Shown: piece by piece, positions 44,400-53,182 of the stretch
Layout: each line of letters begins with the position of its first letter
How positions within the stretch are numbered: the first letter of the stretch is position 1
NCBI GenBank assembly: GCA_041392785.1
Contig: JAWKLK010000003.1
Location: forward strand, 275,411 to 339,410
Origin: OLB9 sp041392785
GTDB taxonomy: Bacteria > Bacteroidota > Bacteroidia > Chitinophagales > Saprospiraceae
Direction: 5' to 3'
DNA length: 64,000 bases
Position numbers and translations under genes: made by a program
Notes under the pieces: model-generated
Database searches by the model: none
Seen by the model: only the letters and a program-made list of their open reading frames with translations
Told to the model about the DNA's origin: nothing

Positions 44400-46205
44400 A
44401 TGAGCCAAGGATTGAAATCAGTAATTGATGAGCTTTATAAAGCTAAACAATTAAAAATTATAGATAGAGAAGTAGACCCAAACCTTGAAATGGCAGAAAT
44501 TCATTTTCAAGTCTATGAAAAAAATGGCCCAGCATTATTATTTACCAATGTAAAAAACAGCCCTTTTCCTGCTGTTTCAAACGTGTTTGGCACAAATGAG
44601 CGGATAGATTTTATTTTTAAGAAGACTTTACCTCAGATAAAAAAAGTTATTCAACTTAAAGCTGATCCATCTCAAGGGTTTAAAAATCCTTTAGCCTACC
44701 TTGATGCTGCCTTCACAGCTTTTCGTGCTTTGCCAACCAAAAAAATAGGAAAATCCGCATCCATGTTTGGCCAAACCACCATCTCGAAACTGCCTCAAAT
44801 TAAATCTTGGCCTGATGATGGTGGAGCCTTTATCACATTGCCCCAAGTTTGCACTTTTCCACCAAAGTCCAAAAATCCATTGCACACCAACATAGGTATG
44901 TACAGAATTCAACTTAGCGGCAATAGTTATCTGCCTGACAAAGAAATCGGGTTACATTATCAGATTCATCGGGGTATAGGTGTTCATCATACTATGTATA
45001 ATGATTGTGATGAACCCTTCAAAGTATCTATCTTCATTGGTGGACACCCAGCACATACTTTTTCTGCAATCATGCCTATGCCAGAAGGTATCTCTGAGCT
45101 GACATTTGCTGGAATGCTTTCAGGATCAAAATTCAGATATACATTTGATGATATGGGACACTTTATCTCTTCTGATGCAGACTTTGTCATCACTGGTACC
45201 ATAGACAAGAGTGCGCTTAAACCGGAAGGACCATTTGGAGATCATTTGGGATATTATAGTTTACAACATGACTTTCCTGTGGTGAAGGTAGATCGTGTTT
45301 ATCATAGAAAAGATGCCATATGGCATTTCACGGCAGTAGGCAGACCGCCTCAAGAAGATTCTGGATTTGGATACCTGATTCATAAATTGGTAGATGCACT
45401 TACTCCTGGAGAGTTTCCAGGTCTCAAAGATATACATGCTGTCGATGCTGCAGGAGTGCACCCACTTTTATTGGCTGTAGGTAGTGAGAGATATATGCCA
45501 TTCAGAGAGCCAAAACCAGAAGAAATACTTACCATTGCAAATAGAATTTTGGGTAGTGGACAGACGTCTTTGGCTAAGTTTCTATTTATCACAGCACCTC
45601 TTCAAGGCGAATCTCTCAATTGTTCCGAACCAATGGCATACTTTGATTATGTATTGAGAAGGATTGATTGGCGCAGAGATGTACATTTTATCACAGCCAC
45701 CACGATTGATACTTTGGACTATTCAGGTCATGGATGGAATCAAGGATCGAAAGTCATCATGGCTTGTCACGGTAAGCCAATAAGAAGTTTGAAAGATAGC
45801 GACCAAATAAGAAAACAAATTGATGTGCTATACCCATGTGCTTTTGTCGCACCTGGGATTTTGTGTATTCAATTACCGTCGTTCAAAAGTTATGCGCAAT
45901 CAGAAATAGAAGTGCAAACGTTGATCTCAAATCTCAGCAACATTGACATGCAATCCATACCTTGGATTACACTTTGTGATGATGCTGGTTTTGTCTCAGA
46001 AAACAGTGCTAACTGGCTATGGGTAACTTTCACAAGATCAAATCCAGCTGCCGACATTTATGGATTTGATGCCCAAACGATTCAAAAACATTGGGGTTGT
46101 ATAGGACCATTGATAGTAGATGCCAGAAAAAAACCACATCATGCACCCTCTCTCATCAGGGATCATACAATCCAAAAACAAATAGCAGGATGGTTGACTG
46201 TATGA
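44400..46205 (+). CDS. UbiD-family decarboxylase
   Basis: A prenylated-FMN-dependent decarboxylase of 601 residues. It has the cofactor-binding stretch NIGMYRIQLSGN and IHRGIGVHH, the EGPFGDHLGYY loop and a late KPEEILTIANRILGSG segment. It is longer than E. coli UbiD (about 490). That length is seen in enzymes annotated as menaquinone biosynthesis decarboxylases, so a role in futalosine-type menaquinone synthesis is possible but not shown. No ubiX partner or mqn gene is in the window. It stands alone. Confidence 0.85.
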   Translation: MSQGLKSVIDELYKAKQLKIIDREVDPNLEMAEIHFQVYEKNGPALLFTNVKNSPFPAVSNVFGTNERIDFIFKKTLPQIKKVIQLKADPSQGFKNPLAYLDAAFTAFRALPTKKIGKSASMFGQTTISKLPQIKSWPDDGGAFITLPQVCTFPPKSKNPLHTNIGMYRIQLSGNSYLPDKEIGLHYQIHRGIGVHHTMYNDCDEPFKVSIFIGGHPAHTFSAIMPMPEGISELTFAGMLSGSKFRYTFDDMGHFISSDADFVITGTIDKSALKPEGPFGDHLGYYSLQHDFPVVKVDRVYHRKDAIWHFTAVGRPPQEDSGFGYLIHKLVDALTPGEFPGLKDIHAVDAAGVHPLLLAVGSERYMPFREPKPEEILTIANRILGSGQTSLAKFLFITAPLQGESLNCSEPMAYFDYVLRRIDWRRDVHFITATTIDTLDYSGHGWNQGSKVIMACHGKPIRSLKDSDQIRKQIDVLYPCAFVAPGILCIQLPSFKSYAQSEIEVQTLISNLSNIDMQSIPWITLCDDAGFVSENSANWLWVTFTRSNPAADIYGFDAQTIQKHWGCIGPLIVDARKKPHHAPSLIRDHTIQKQIAGWLTV

Positions 46206-46312
46206 TTTCAACTATAGTCTTAAATTGACATACATCCTAAAGATTGAAATAGTAAAATTTGGACATTGTTACATAGTATTGCTATGAGTGCAACAATTGG
46301 ATACAAAGAGTG

Positions 46313-46534
46313 CTAGTATTCCTCCTCGTTGAATAAGAAGTCATCTTTTCTAGGATAATCTGGCCAAATATCTTCCATGGACTCATAAATTTCTGACTCG
46401 TCATCCAACTCTTGTAAATTTTCTAACACTTCAAGCGGTGCACCAGACCTAATGGCATAATCTATCAATTCATCTCTTGTAGCAGGCCATGGTGCATCTT
46501 CTAAATTGTGGGCTAACTCTAAAGTCCAATACAT
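46313..46534 (-). CDS. DUF2795 family protein
   Basis: A 73-residue acidic cytosolic protein with the pattern MYWTLELAHNLEDAPWPAT-RDELIDYAIRSGAPLEVLENLQ and the end SMEDIWPDYPRKDDFLFNEEEY, which is strongly conserved across Bacteroidota. The function of the family is not known. It is a single gene between ubiD and queA. Confidence 0.88.
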   Translation of the reverse strand: MYWTLELAHNLEDAPWPATRDELIDYAIRSGAPLEVLENLQELDDESEIYESMEDIWPDYPRKDDFLFNEEEY

Positions 46535-46698
46535 AAGTTCAGTTAATTAAAATTTGGGTTAAAAATGACTTTCTATTAGTACGATAAATATTTATAAATG
46601 TTACACATCGTATCATAACAATTTATCAATACAATTAATAATTTTAAAAGTTCCCTTTATTAAATAAATTTTTAAATTATTGCAAAATATTTTAGATT

Positions 46699-47763
46699 TT
46701 AGATTATAAGCATCGCATCCCCATAGCTGAAAAATCTATAATTTTCCTTGACAGCTTGCTGATATGCCTCCATGATCAATTCATACCCACCGAAAGCTGC
46801 CACCATTATTATAAGGCTTGTCTTTGGTAAGTGAAAATTTGTAATCATGCTATTAGCTATACTAAAATCATACGGTGCATATATGAATAGGTTTGTCCAT
46901 CCTGTGGAAGGTTTGAGATACCCCATTGCTGAAACACTACTTTCAATTGTCCGCATGGAAGTAGTGCCAACTGCACATATTCTTTTGCCACCTTCTTTTG
47001 ATGTATTGACGATCTCTGCTGTTTTTTCCGGAATAGTATAATATTCAGCATCCATTTTATGCTTTGATAGATCTTCTACATCGATACTCCTGAACGTGCC
47101 AAGACCAACATGTAGTGTTACCTCTGCAAGATTGATACCCTTTATTTCAGATCTTTTCATTAATTCGCGCGAAAAGTGTAGACCTGCCGTTGGCGCAGCT
47201 ACTGCGCCTATTTCTTTTGCATACACAGTTTGATACCTATCAAAATCCAAAGTTTCTGGTGGTCTATTGATGTACTTTGGAAGCGGCATACTGCCCAATT
47301 GTTTCAGAGCACCACGAAATTGTTCGTCATTGCCATCAAAGAAAAATCTGATAGTACGTCCTCTCGATGTAGTATTGTCTACTACCTCTGCCACAAGGAG
47401 ATCATTTCCCTTATCATCCGTAAAATACAATTTATTTCCAACTCTTATTTTACGAGCAGGATCTACCAATACATCCCACAGTTTTGCATCTGCATTCAAC
47501 TCTCTCAACAAAAATACTTCTATTTTTGCGCCTGTTTTTTCTTTTTTGCCATACATCCTGGCAGGAAAAACCTTGGTGTTATTAAAGATAAATGTATCAC
47601 CATCATCAAAATAATGCAATAAATCCTTAAATACTTTATGTTCTATTGTACCGGCCTTCCTATCCACAACCATCAGGCGTGATTCATCCCTCTCGGTAGA
47701 TGGATATTGAGCAATTAGTTTTTCTGGCAAATCGAATTTGAATTGAGAGAGTTTAGTCCTCAT
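46699..47763 (-). CDS. queA: S-adenosylmethionine:tRNA ribosyltransferase-isomerase
   Basis: Transfers the ribosyl moiety of SAM to preQ1 at tRNA position 34 to form epoxyqueuosine. The 354 residues have the family start FDLPEKLIAQYPSTERDESRLMVVDR, FIFNNTKVFPARM, IGAVAAPTAGLHFSREL, VTLHVGLGTFRSI, the MRTIESS motif and MITNFHLPKTSLIIMVAAF near the end. No other queuosine gene is near. It has a -7 box 27 bases upstream. Confidence 0.96.
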   Translation of the reverse strand: MRTKLSQFKFDLPEKLIAQYPSTERDESRLMVVDRKAGTIEHKVFKDLLHYFDDGDTFIFNNTKVFPARMYGKKEKTGAKIEVFLLRELNADAKLWDVLVDPARKIRVGNKLYFTDDKGNDLLVAEVVDNTTSRGRTIRFFFDGNDEQFRGALKQLGSMPLPKYINRPPETLDFDRYQTVYAKEIGAVAAPTAGLHFSRELMKRSEIKGINLAEVTLHVGLGTFRSIDVEDLSKHKMDAEYYTIPEKTAEIVNTSKEGGKRICAVGTTSMRTIESSVSAMGYLKPSTGWTNLFIYAPYDFSIANSMITNFHLPKTSLIIMVAAFGGYELIMEAYQQAVKENYRFFSYGDAMLII

Positions 47764-47789
47764 GAATACCTATTTTTAATTTTGGATTG

Positions 47790-47797
47790 CAAAAGTA
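47790..47797 (-). promoter_or_regulatory. -7 promoter box of queA
   Basis: The minus strand reads TACTTTTG, 26 bases before the start codon. Confidence 0.6.
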
Positions 47798-47933
47798 TAA
47801 ATCTTAGACATTTCAAAGCACAAATTGTTTTATAATTTTCCTTGCAAAAAAAAATGAAAGGCCAAAAATCATGTTGTGCCGATTATTTTGGCACGTTTAT
47901 CTAAGTAATTTTCAAGTACTATCGAGATTGATT

Positions 47934-47941
47934 TATCTTTG
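47934..47941 (+). promoter_or_regulatory. -7 promoter box of the ABC permease gene
   Basis: TATCTTTG ends 8 bases before TTG 47950 and 20 before GTG 47962, so the leader is very short with either start. Confidence 0.6.
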
Positions 47942-47949
47942 CACCACAT

Positions 47950-49215
47950 TTGAAATTATTTGTGAAAATTTATTTTAGGATAATTTTTGAGAGCGTATCA
48001 CAGGCTTTGCATGCCCTTAAAAGTAATATATTAAGGACTGCACTGTCTTTATTGGGCATAACTATTGGCATATTTTGTATTATTACTGTTAAATCTGCTG
48101 TGGATTCCTTACAAGATTCTATTATTGAAGGATTCAATGAACTAGGTAATGATGTCATCTATCTTGACCGTATGCCTTGGAATGAAGATCCTAGTCAGAA
48201 CTACTGGAAGTATCTAAAGCGCCCAGATCCATCTTACGACGATTATGATGTGATAAAACGAAAATCAAAGCTCTCAAAAACTGCAGCATTTTGCGCTTTT
48301 TCTTCTGCCGGAACCATCAAGTTTGAATCTAGTTCTGTCTCCAATGCTTTCTTAATGGGCAGCACACAAGAATATAGTTCCATCAAAGCATTAAAACTCT
48401 CTGAAGGAAGATTTCTTAACCCTATTGAATTTTCATCAGGTGCTAATAAAGCGATATTGGGTTATAAAGTATACCAAAATCTTTTTGGAAATATCAATGG
48501 CGTGGGCAAGACTATCAAGGTTTTTGGTCAGAATTATCAAGTCATCGGTTATCTTGAATCAGAGGGTGACAATGCCTTTAATTTCATCAATTTTGATGAA
48601 GTCATATGGATAAGTTACAACAACATGAAACGATTTATAAATGTTGGCGATAACAGTACTGTTGGTAAAATGTTAGCTATACAAGCCAAGAATGGTGTAC
48701 CATTGGATGAGTTGAAAAGCGACATCACTGGTGTAATCAGGGCAGAAAGACGATTAAAACCACTCGAAAAAGATAATTTCTCTTTAAATGAATTATCCCA
48801 GTTGTCACAGGTTCTCGATAAAGTTTTTTCAGTTTTGAATTGGGCTGGCTTCATTATTGGGATATTTGCCTTGATAGTAGGTATGTTTAGTGTGGCCAAT
48901 ATCATGTTTGTTTCTGTCAAAGAACGTACTAATATCATAGGCATTAAGAAAGCTCTCGGTGCTAAAAGATACGTCATTTTGATGGAGTTTTTAATAGAAT
49001 CCATCATCTTGTGTACCATTGGTGGCTTTTTGGGTTTATTGCTCGTATATCTCACTTTGTTGATCATCACTTCATTTTTACCATTCAGTATGGGTATGTC
49101 CCTATCCAATATGCTGGTAGGTGTGGTAGTTTCCATTTTAGTGGGTGTGATTTCGGGAATCCTTCCAGCCCTTCAAGCCAGCGGGATGAATCCAGTTGAT
49201 GCCATTAGGGCTTAG
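47950..49215 (+). CDS. MacB/FtsX-type ABC transporter permease
   Basis: A 421-residue inner membrane permease. A cytosolic N-terminus and first helix (SNILRTALSLLGITIGIFCIITV) are followed by a periplasmic MacB-like domain of about 220 residues, then three helices near the C-terminus with the FtsX-family segment VKERTNIIGIKKALGAKRYVIL. It ends ASGMNPVDAIRA. It probably works with an ATPase and an efflux or lipoprotein-handling partner, neither encoded here. The start is TTG 47950 or GTG 47962. A short tandem repeat and IS copy 2 follow. Confidence 0.88.
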   Translation: MKLFVKIYFRIIFESVSQALHALKSNILRTALSLLGITIGIFCIITVKSAVDSLQDSIIEGFNELGNDVIYLDRMPWNEDPSQNYWKYLKRPDPSYDDYDVIKRKSKLSKTAAFCAFSSAGTIKFESSSVSNAFLMGSTQEYSSIKALKLSEGRFLNPIEFSSGANKAILGYKVYQNLFGNINGVGKTIKVFGQNYQVIGYLESEGDNAFNFINFDEVIWISYNNMKRFINVGDNSTVGKMLAIQAKNGVPLDELKSDITGVIRAERRLKPLEKDNFSLNELSQLSQVLDKVFSVLNWAGFIIGIFALIVGMFSVANIMFVSVKERTNIIGIKKALGAKRYVILMEFLIESIILCTIGGFLGLLLVYLTLLIITSFLPFSMGMSLSNMLVGVVVSILVGVISGILPALQASGMNPVDAIRA

Positions 49216-49357
49216 TCATATTTCATCATTCTACATTCATATTTCATCATTCATATTTGTATATTCATATTTCAGTGTGTATAACAAATTGCACAAAAAC
49301 AAAAAGAGCATTAAATTTGCGTCACCTGAGTATTATTAATCATTAAAAAACGAAAAG

Positions 49358-49561
49358 GTGGACACTAAAGATCAAATTTTAGAATCCATCCTGAGAAATG
49401 TTAGAACCGAGGTTAGTACATTTTTAGATCAAGAATCTGGAATTAAATGCCCCATTGAGTATGAGTTAAGGCTCATAGAAATGAGTAGGAGTTTCGCTAG
49501 AACGTTGCTTGTACAATCACAGGGTAAAATACCAAAGAGTCGGAACTCAAAAAAAAAGTAA
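49358..49561 (+). CDS. IS transposase N-terminal frame (orfA), copy 2
   Basis: Identical in sequence to the copy 1 frame at 13835: GTG start, 67 residues, ending after the A9 run. The slippery heptamer A AAA AAG is at 49552-49558, so a -1 slip would again give a 398-residue fusion with the catalytic frame. Confidence 0.8.
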   Translation: MDTKDQILESILRNVRTEVSTFLDQESGIKCPIEYELRLIEMSRSFARTLLVQSQGKIPKSRNSKKK

Positions 49562-49578
49562 ACACGTATTTTGGGAAA

Positions 49579-50553
49579 TTGGAGATTAGGAAGGATCACG
49601 TTTTGTGCTTTGGTACTAAGAAGTTTGCCATAACGCGATGTTTACAAGTCTTACTTTGTTTATTGGGACAAAGTAAAGTTTTTGACGAGGCGAGTGAATT
49701 GCTTGAAAAGCTTGTAGGGCTTAACATAAGTGGTATGCAGATACAAAGAGTAAGTGAGTATTACGGATCACAACTCGACCCTGCCATAGAGCGAAATATA
49801 GAGCGTTGTATACCGAAGCTTGACGGTGTAAAAAAAGATGAAGCAGTGTATGTGATGACCGATGGGAGTATGCTTCTGACGCGAGACGAAAAATGGAAAG
49901 AGACAAAACTTGCTAGGATATTTACAGACAATAACATATTGGAAGTAAGTAATACAAGGTCAGAAATTAAAAATTCGGTGTATGTAAGTCACATGGGCGG
50001 AGTAGAAGTGTTTTTACCAAAATTAGAAAGGCATTTATGCGATTATAAGAAAAAGGTAATAATAGGAGACGGGGCGAAATGGATATGGAAGTGGGCTGAA
50101 GATAATTATCCAGGGGCGACGCAAATTCTTGACTTTTTTCATGCTAAAGAGAAATTAGTAATCTTAATAAAGTTGTTTTTAAAAGAACAAGAGATGCAAA
50201 ATTGGATTGACATACAATGTAAACTTTTGATGGAAGATAAGGTACATCAGGTGATAGAAAATATAAAAAGGCTCAGGTGTAAAAGCGAAGATGCAAGAGA
50301 AATAAAAGAAAAAACCCTTCATTATTATGAGGAACATGAAGAAAGGATGTTCTATAAAACGTACAGGGACAGAGGATTATTAATAGGATCAGGCCCAATA
50401 GAGGCAGCACATAGGAGTGTATTACAAACACGAATGAAACTCTCTGGTCAAAAATGGAGTATAAAAGGTGCTAACGCTATAGCCAACCTGAGGTGTTTAT
50501 ACAAGAGCAATGCGTGGGGCATTCTAGAAAAATTTGTTAATGCCGCTGCTTAG
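49579..50553 (+). CDS. IS transposase catalytic frame (orfB), copy 2
   Basis: The same 324-residue catalytic frame as copy 1 with all three acidic motifs (MTDGSM, IGDGAKW, GPIEAAH) present. It differs by one residue: Asn replaces Asp in KGANAIANL, about 30 residues after the catalytic Glu motif, plus two silent changes. Whether the substitution affects activity cannot be judged. The stop codon again shares a base with the right inverted repeat. Confidence 0.88.
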   Translation: MEIRKDHVLCFGTKKFAITRCLQVLLCLLGQSKVFDEASELLEKLVGLNISGMQIQRVSEYYGSQLDPAIERNIERCIPKLDGVKKDEAVYVMTDGSMLLTRDEKWKETKLARIFTDNNILEVSNTRSEIKNSVYVSHMGGVEVFLPKLERHLCDYKKKVIIGDGAKWIWKWAEDNYPGATQILDFFHAKEKLVILIKLFLKEQEMQNWIDIQCKLLMEDKVHQVIENIKRLRCKSEDAREIKEKTLHYYEEHEERMFYKTYRDRGLLIGSGPIEAAHRSVLQTRMKLSGQKWSIKGANAIANLRCLYKSNAWGILEKFVNAAA

Positions 50554-50610
50554 TGCAATTTGTTATACACACCATATTTCATCATTCATATTTGTATATT
50601 CATATTTTCG

Positions 50611-50618
50611 TACATTTG
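50611..50618 (+). promoter_or_regulatory. -7 promoter box of the cvfB-like gene
   Basis: TACATTTG lies 38 bases inside the IS right flank and 17 bases before ATG 50635. The core promoter survived the insertion, although its -33 region is only just outside the IS end. Confidence 0.6.
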
Positions 50619-50634
50619 CATAAAAGTCACACAT

Positions 50635-51465
50635 ATGGCAGATCTAGGCAAAATAAATTCCCTCAATATCGTAAAGAAGACCGACTTTGGTTACTACCTC
50701 GACGGTGGCAATATGGGCGAAATATTATTGCCAAAGAGATACATGACCGCAGATATGAAGATTGGCGAGCCATTAGATGTCATAGTTTTTTTGGATGGTG
50801 AAGAACGCTATGTGGCTACAACTGAAACACCCATCGCTACCGTAGGACAAGTGGGCTATCTAAAAGTCAAATCCGTGGAAAAAGTTGGAGCTTTCTTAGA
50901 TTGGGGCGTCAGTAAAGAGTTGCTTGTACCATTCAGCGAACAAAAAGTTAAAATGGAGGTCGGTAAGTCCTACATTGTTTACCTTTATGTGGATAAAATC
51001 ACAGATCGTATCACTGGAAGTATGCGATTAGAACGATTTTTGCAAAAAAAAGCTCCAACATTTAAAGAAGGCGATGCGGTAAAAATTTTGGTGTGGGTAA
51101 AAACAGACCTTGGATACAAATGCATCATTGACCATCAATGGATTGGCGTACTTTATGCAAATGAGCTTTTGCAGAGTATTCATACTGGACAATCTACCTC
51201 TGCTTATATAAAAAAAATACGTCCTGATGGGAAAGTAGATTTGACGCTGCAACCAATAGGCAGAACGAAATTGGATCATGGTGGTGAAGTCATCTTACGA
51301 ATGTTGGAAAAGTCAGGTGGTAAGCTACCCTACTCTGATAAAACTGACCCCGAGGTGATCTACTCTATCTTTAAAATGAGTAAAAAGGCCTTTAAAGCCA
51401 GTATAGGCAATCTGTATAAATTACGAAAGATAGTCATTGAAGACAACGGAATAAAATTGGTTTGA
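50635..51465 (+). CDS. cvfB: CvfB-like S1-domain RNA-binding protein
   Basis: A 276-residue protein of the CvfB family (S1-like RNA-binding modules followed by a winged helix). It begins MADLGKINSLNIVKKTDFG. S1-type segments are VGYLKVKSVEKVGAFLDWGVSKELLVPF and CIIDHQWIGVLYANEL. The C-terminal winged helix includes SIFKMSKKAFKASIGNLYK. The frame can be read from 50560, but those residues come from the IS inverted repeat and lie upstream of the -7 box, so ATG 50635 is the start. The precise regulatory role is unknown. Confidence 0.9.
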   Translation: MADLGKINSLNIVKKTDFGYYLDGGNMGEILLPKRYMTADMKIGEPLDVIVFLDGEERYVATTETPIATVGQVGYLKVKSVEKVGAFLDWGVSKELLVPFSEQKVKMEVGKSYIVYLYVDKITDRITGSMRLERFLQKKAPTFKEGDAVKILVWVKTDLGYKCIIDHQWIGVLYANELLQSIHTGQSTSAYIKKIRPDGKVDLTLQPIGRTKLDHGGEVILRMLEKSGGKLPYSDKTDPEVIYSIFKMSKKAFKASIGNLYKLRKIVIEDNGIKLV

Positions 51466-51631
51466 TGAACCATGATGCATTTCTCTCATATTGCCACAAC
51501 ACTAGTGATTAAATAGAGAGCTATGATTTCGCATACTGAAATAAATGCTTATTCTATATAATGATATTTCAGATTTTTTTGCAGTAACATTTAAAAAATA
51601 TTGTGCGATATTATACGCTAACTTTTTATAA

Positions 51632-51940
51632 TTACTCGCCTTTTGGCTGACCTCTATATTGTTCCGTCATTTCCTTATTAATAGCGCTAGGCAATATTTT
51701 AATGTACGTTTTTTCACCAACTTGTAGTGTGACAGAATGTGAATCCAATTTTACAATTTGTCCTATGATTCCGCTACCTGTGACCACTTCATCCCCTTTT
51801 TGCATATTTTGGTTGAATTGTACTTGTTCTTTTTGTTTCTTGGTTTGCGGTCTGATGAAAAAAAAGTAAAAAAGAATCAATAAAATTAATGGAAATAACA
51901 TTCCAGTAAAAGCCTGTGTTTGTAAAACAATAAGTAGCAT
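51632..51940 (-). CDS. yajC: Sec translocon accessory protein YajC
   Basis: A 102-residue single-helix inner membrane protein that associates with SecDF. The membrane helix LFPLILLILFYFFFIRPQTKKQKE (about residues 15-38) contains the typical FFxIRPQ-KK motif. It is followed by the KGDEVVTGSGIIGQIVKLD fold conserved in YajC. It is divergent from purK and has its own -7 box. secDF is not adjacent. Confidence 0.95.
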   Translation of the reverse strand: MLLIVLQTQAFTGMLFPLILLILFYFFFIRPQTKKQKEQVQFNQNMQKGDEVVTGSGIIGQIVKLDSHSVTLQVGEKTYIKILPSAINKEMTEQYRGQPKGE

Positions 51941-51962
51941 GGATTAAATTTTGATTAAAATG

Positions 51963-51970
51963 CAAAGATA
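51963..51970 (-). promoter_or_regulatory. -7 promoter box of yajC
   Basis: The minus strand reads TATCTTTG, 22 bases before the start codon. Confidence 0.65.
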
Positions 51971-52008
51971 GACAAATGTAAATTAATCAAGTATTATTCT
52001 TAATGTAT

Positions 52009-52016
52009 TACCTTTG
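52009..52016 (+). promoter_or_regulatory. -7 promoter box of purK-purE
   Basis: TACCTTTG lies 26 bases before ATG 52043, back-to-back with the yajC promoter. Confidence 0.65.
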
Positions 52017-52042
52017 TCCCTGTAAAAATCAATAAATTGGGA

Positions 52043-53182
52043 ATGTTCCAAAAAATTGGAATTTTGGGTGGTGGACAGTTGGGAAGAATGTTGATCCAAT
52101 CTGCTATTTCCTTAGATATAGAAGTGTACGTACTAGATGCATCCATCCATGCGCCTTGTGCTGCGGTAACACCTAATTTTGTATGTGGTGACATTACAAA
52201 TTTTGAGGACGTGATGACTTTTGGTGAACAGATGGACATCATCACTGTGGAGATAGAAAATGTTAATATTGAAGCGCTTATATCTCTGAAATCAAAAGGG
52301 AAAAATGTATATCCCGATCCTGATATTTTGGCACTGATAAAAGACAAAGGTACCCAAAAATCATACTTCGCAGAGCACGACTTTCCATCATCAAAATTCA
52401 GACTATTTTCCAATAAATCGGAAATAGTGCATGCCCTTAATATCGGACAAATACAATTTCCTTTTGTCCAAAAACTTAGAAAGGAGGGATATGATGGTCG
52501 GGGAGTCTGCATAATTAAGGATACCTTGGCATTGAAACAGGCGTTTGACACACCTTCCATCGTTGAAGAATTAGTGGATATACAATCAGAGTTAGCAATA
52601 ATGATTGCTAGAAATGCTGATGGTGACACGACAATATTTCCAATTGTGGAAATGGACTTCCATTCCGAAGCCAATATGTTGAACTATGTCCAATGCCCAG
52701 CAGATATTCCAAATTCTCTTAGTGAACAGATAGAAAATTTAGCTATTTCATTGGTTAAAGATGTGGATTTTATTGGGATTATGGCAATAGAATTATTCTT
52801 GACACATGATGGAAAAATAATGATAAACGAATTGGCTCCAAGACCACACAATTCAGGACATCACACTATCGAAGCATGTAATTTCTCGCAATTTGACATG
52901 CATCTGCGTTCCATTTTAAATTTACCTTTACCCAAGGTAATGCTAAAAAAACATGCAATTATGATGAATTTAGTGGGAAGTGAAGGCTATACAGGTTCCG
53001 CTATCTGCAGTGGATTACATGAAGTCATGACAAGTCCAGATGCACATGTCCACTGGTATGGTAAGAAAGAAACCAAACCAATGAGAAAGATGGGACATAT
53101 CACATTTACTGGCACGAATCATTTTGAAACAATGCACACATACCTGCGTTTAAAAGATCAAATTCAAATAGTCAGTCAATGA
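52043..53182 (+). CDS. purK: 5-(carboxyamino)imidazole ribonucleotide synthase
   Basis: ATP-grasp enzyme of purine synthesis that carboxylates AIR to N5-CAIR for PurE. It is 379 residues from ATG 52043 (MFQKIGILGGGQLGRML); TTG 52037 would add two residues. Other motifs are DKGTQKSYFAEHDFPS, KLRKEGYDGRGV (ATP loop), VEELVDIQSELAIM, and the metal and substrate segment ELAPRPHNSGHHTIEA. It overlaps purE by 4 bases, so the two are translationally coupled. Confidence 0.96.
   Translation: MFQKIGILGGGQLGRMLIQSAISLDIEVYVLDASIHAPCAAVTPNFVCGDITNFEDVMTFGEQMDIITVEIENVNIEALISLKSKGKNVYPDPDILALIKDKGTQKSYFAEHDFPSSKFRLFSNKSEIVHALNIGQIQFPFVQKLRKEGYDGRGVCIIKDTLALKQAFDTPSIVEELVDIQSELAIMIARNADGDTTIFPIVEMDFHSEANMLNYVQCPADIPNSLSEQIENLAISLVKDVDFIGIMAIELFLTHDGKIMINELAPRPHNSGHHTIEACNFSQFDMHLRSILNLPLPKVMLKKHAIMMNLVGSEGYTGSAICSGLHEVMTSPDAHVHWYGKKETKPMRKMGHITFTGTNHFETMHTYLRLKDQIQIVSQ

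Larger units (their letters stand above)
49275..50572 (+). mobile_element. insertion sequence copy 2 (ISKra4-like)
   Basis: A 1298-bp element with the same 20-bp perfect inverted repeats as copy 1 (49275-49294 and 50553-50572). It is flanked by a 9-bp direct repeat CATATTTCA (49266-49274 and 50573-50581). It has the same orientation as copy 1, 35.5 kb away, with three base differences noticed, all near the 3' end of the transposase frame. The different flanking duplications show a separate insertion. Confidence 0.93.
49215..50607. repeat. degenerate 14-bp tandem repeat, interrupted by IS copy 2
   Basis: Units CATATTTCATCATT and CATATTTGTATATT alternate from about 49216 to the IS and resume at 50573-50607. 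Removing the IS and one target copy restores a continuous array of about 85 bases, with a partial 7-base irregular unit (CTACATT). It lies between the permease stop and the cvfB-like promoter. A part of the second half is used as the IS target duplication. Confidence 0.65.

Noticed and set aside
13742..50581. Composite transposon formed by the two IS copies
   Set aside because: The interval holds essential division genes in the standard Bacteroidota order, the copies are 35.5 kb apart, and each has its own target duplication, so they inserted independently.
50560..50634. N-terminal extension of the cvfB-like protein
   Set aside because: It would be translated from the IS inverted repeat and upstream of the -7 box at 50611. 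Family members begin at MADLGKIN.
52000..52674. Minus-strand frame of 224 residues across the start of purK
   Set aside because: It is antisense to the conserved purK coding region and its promoter, with no signature.
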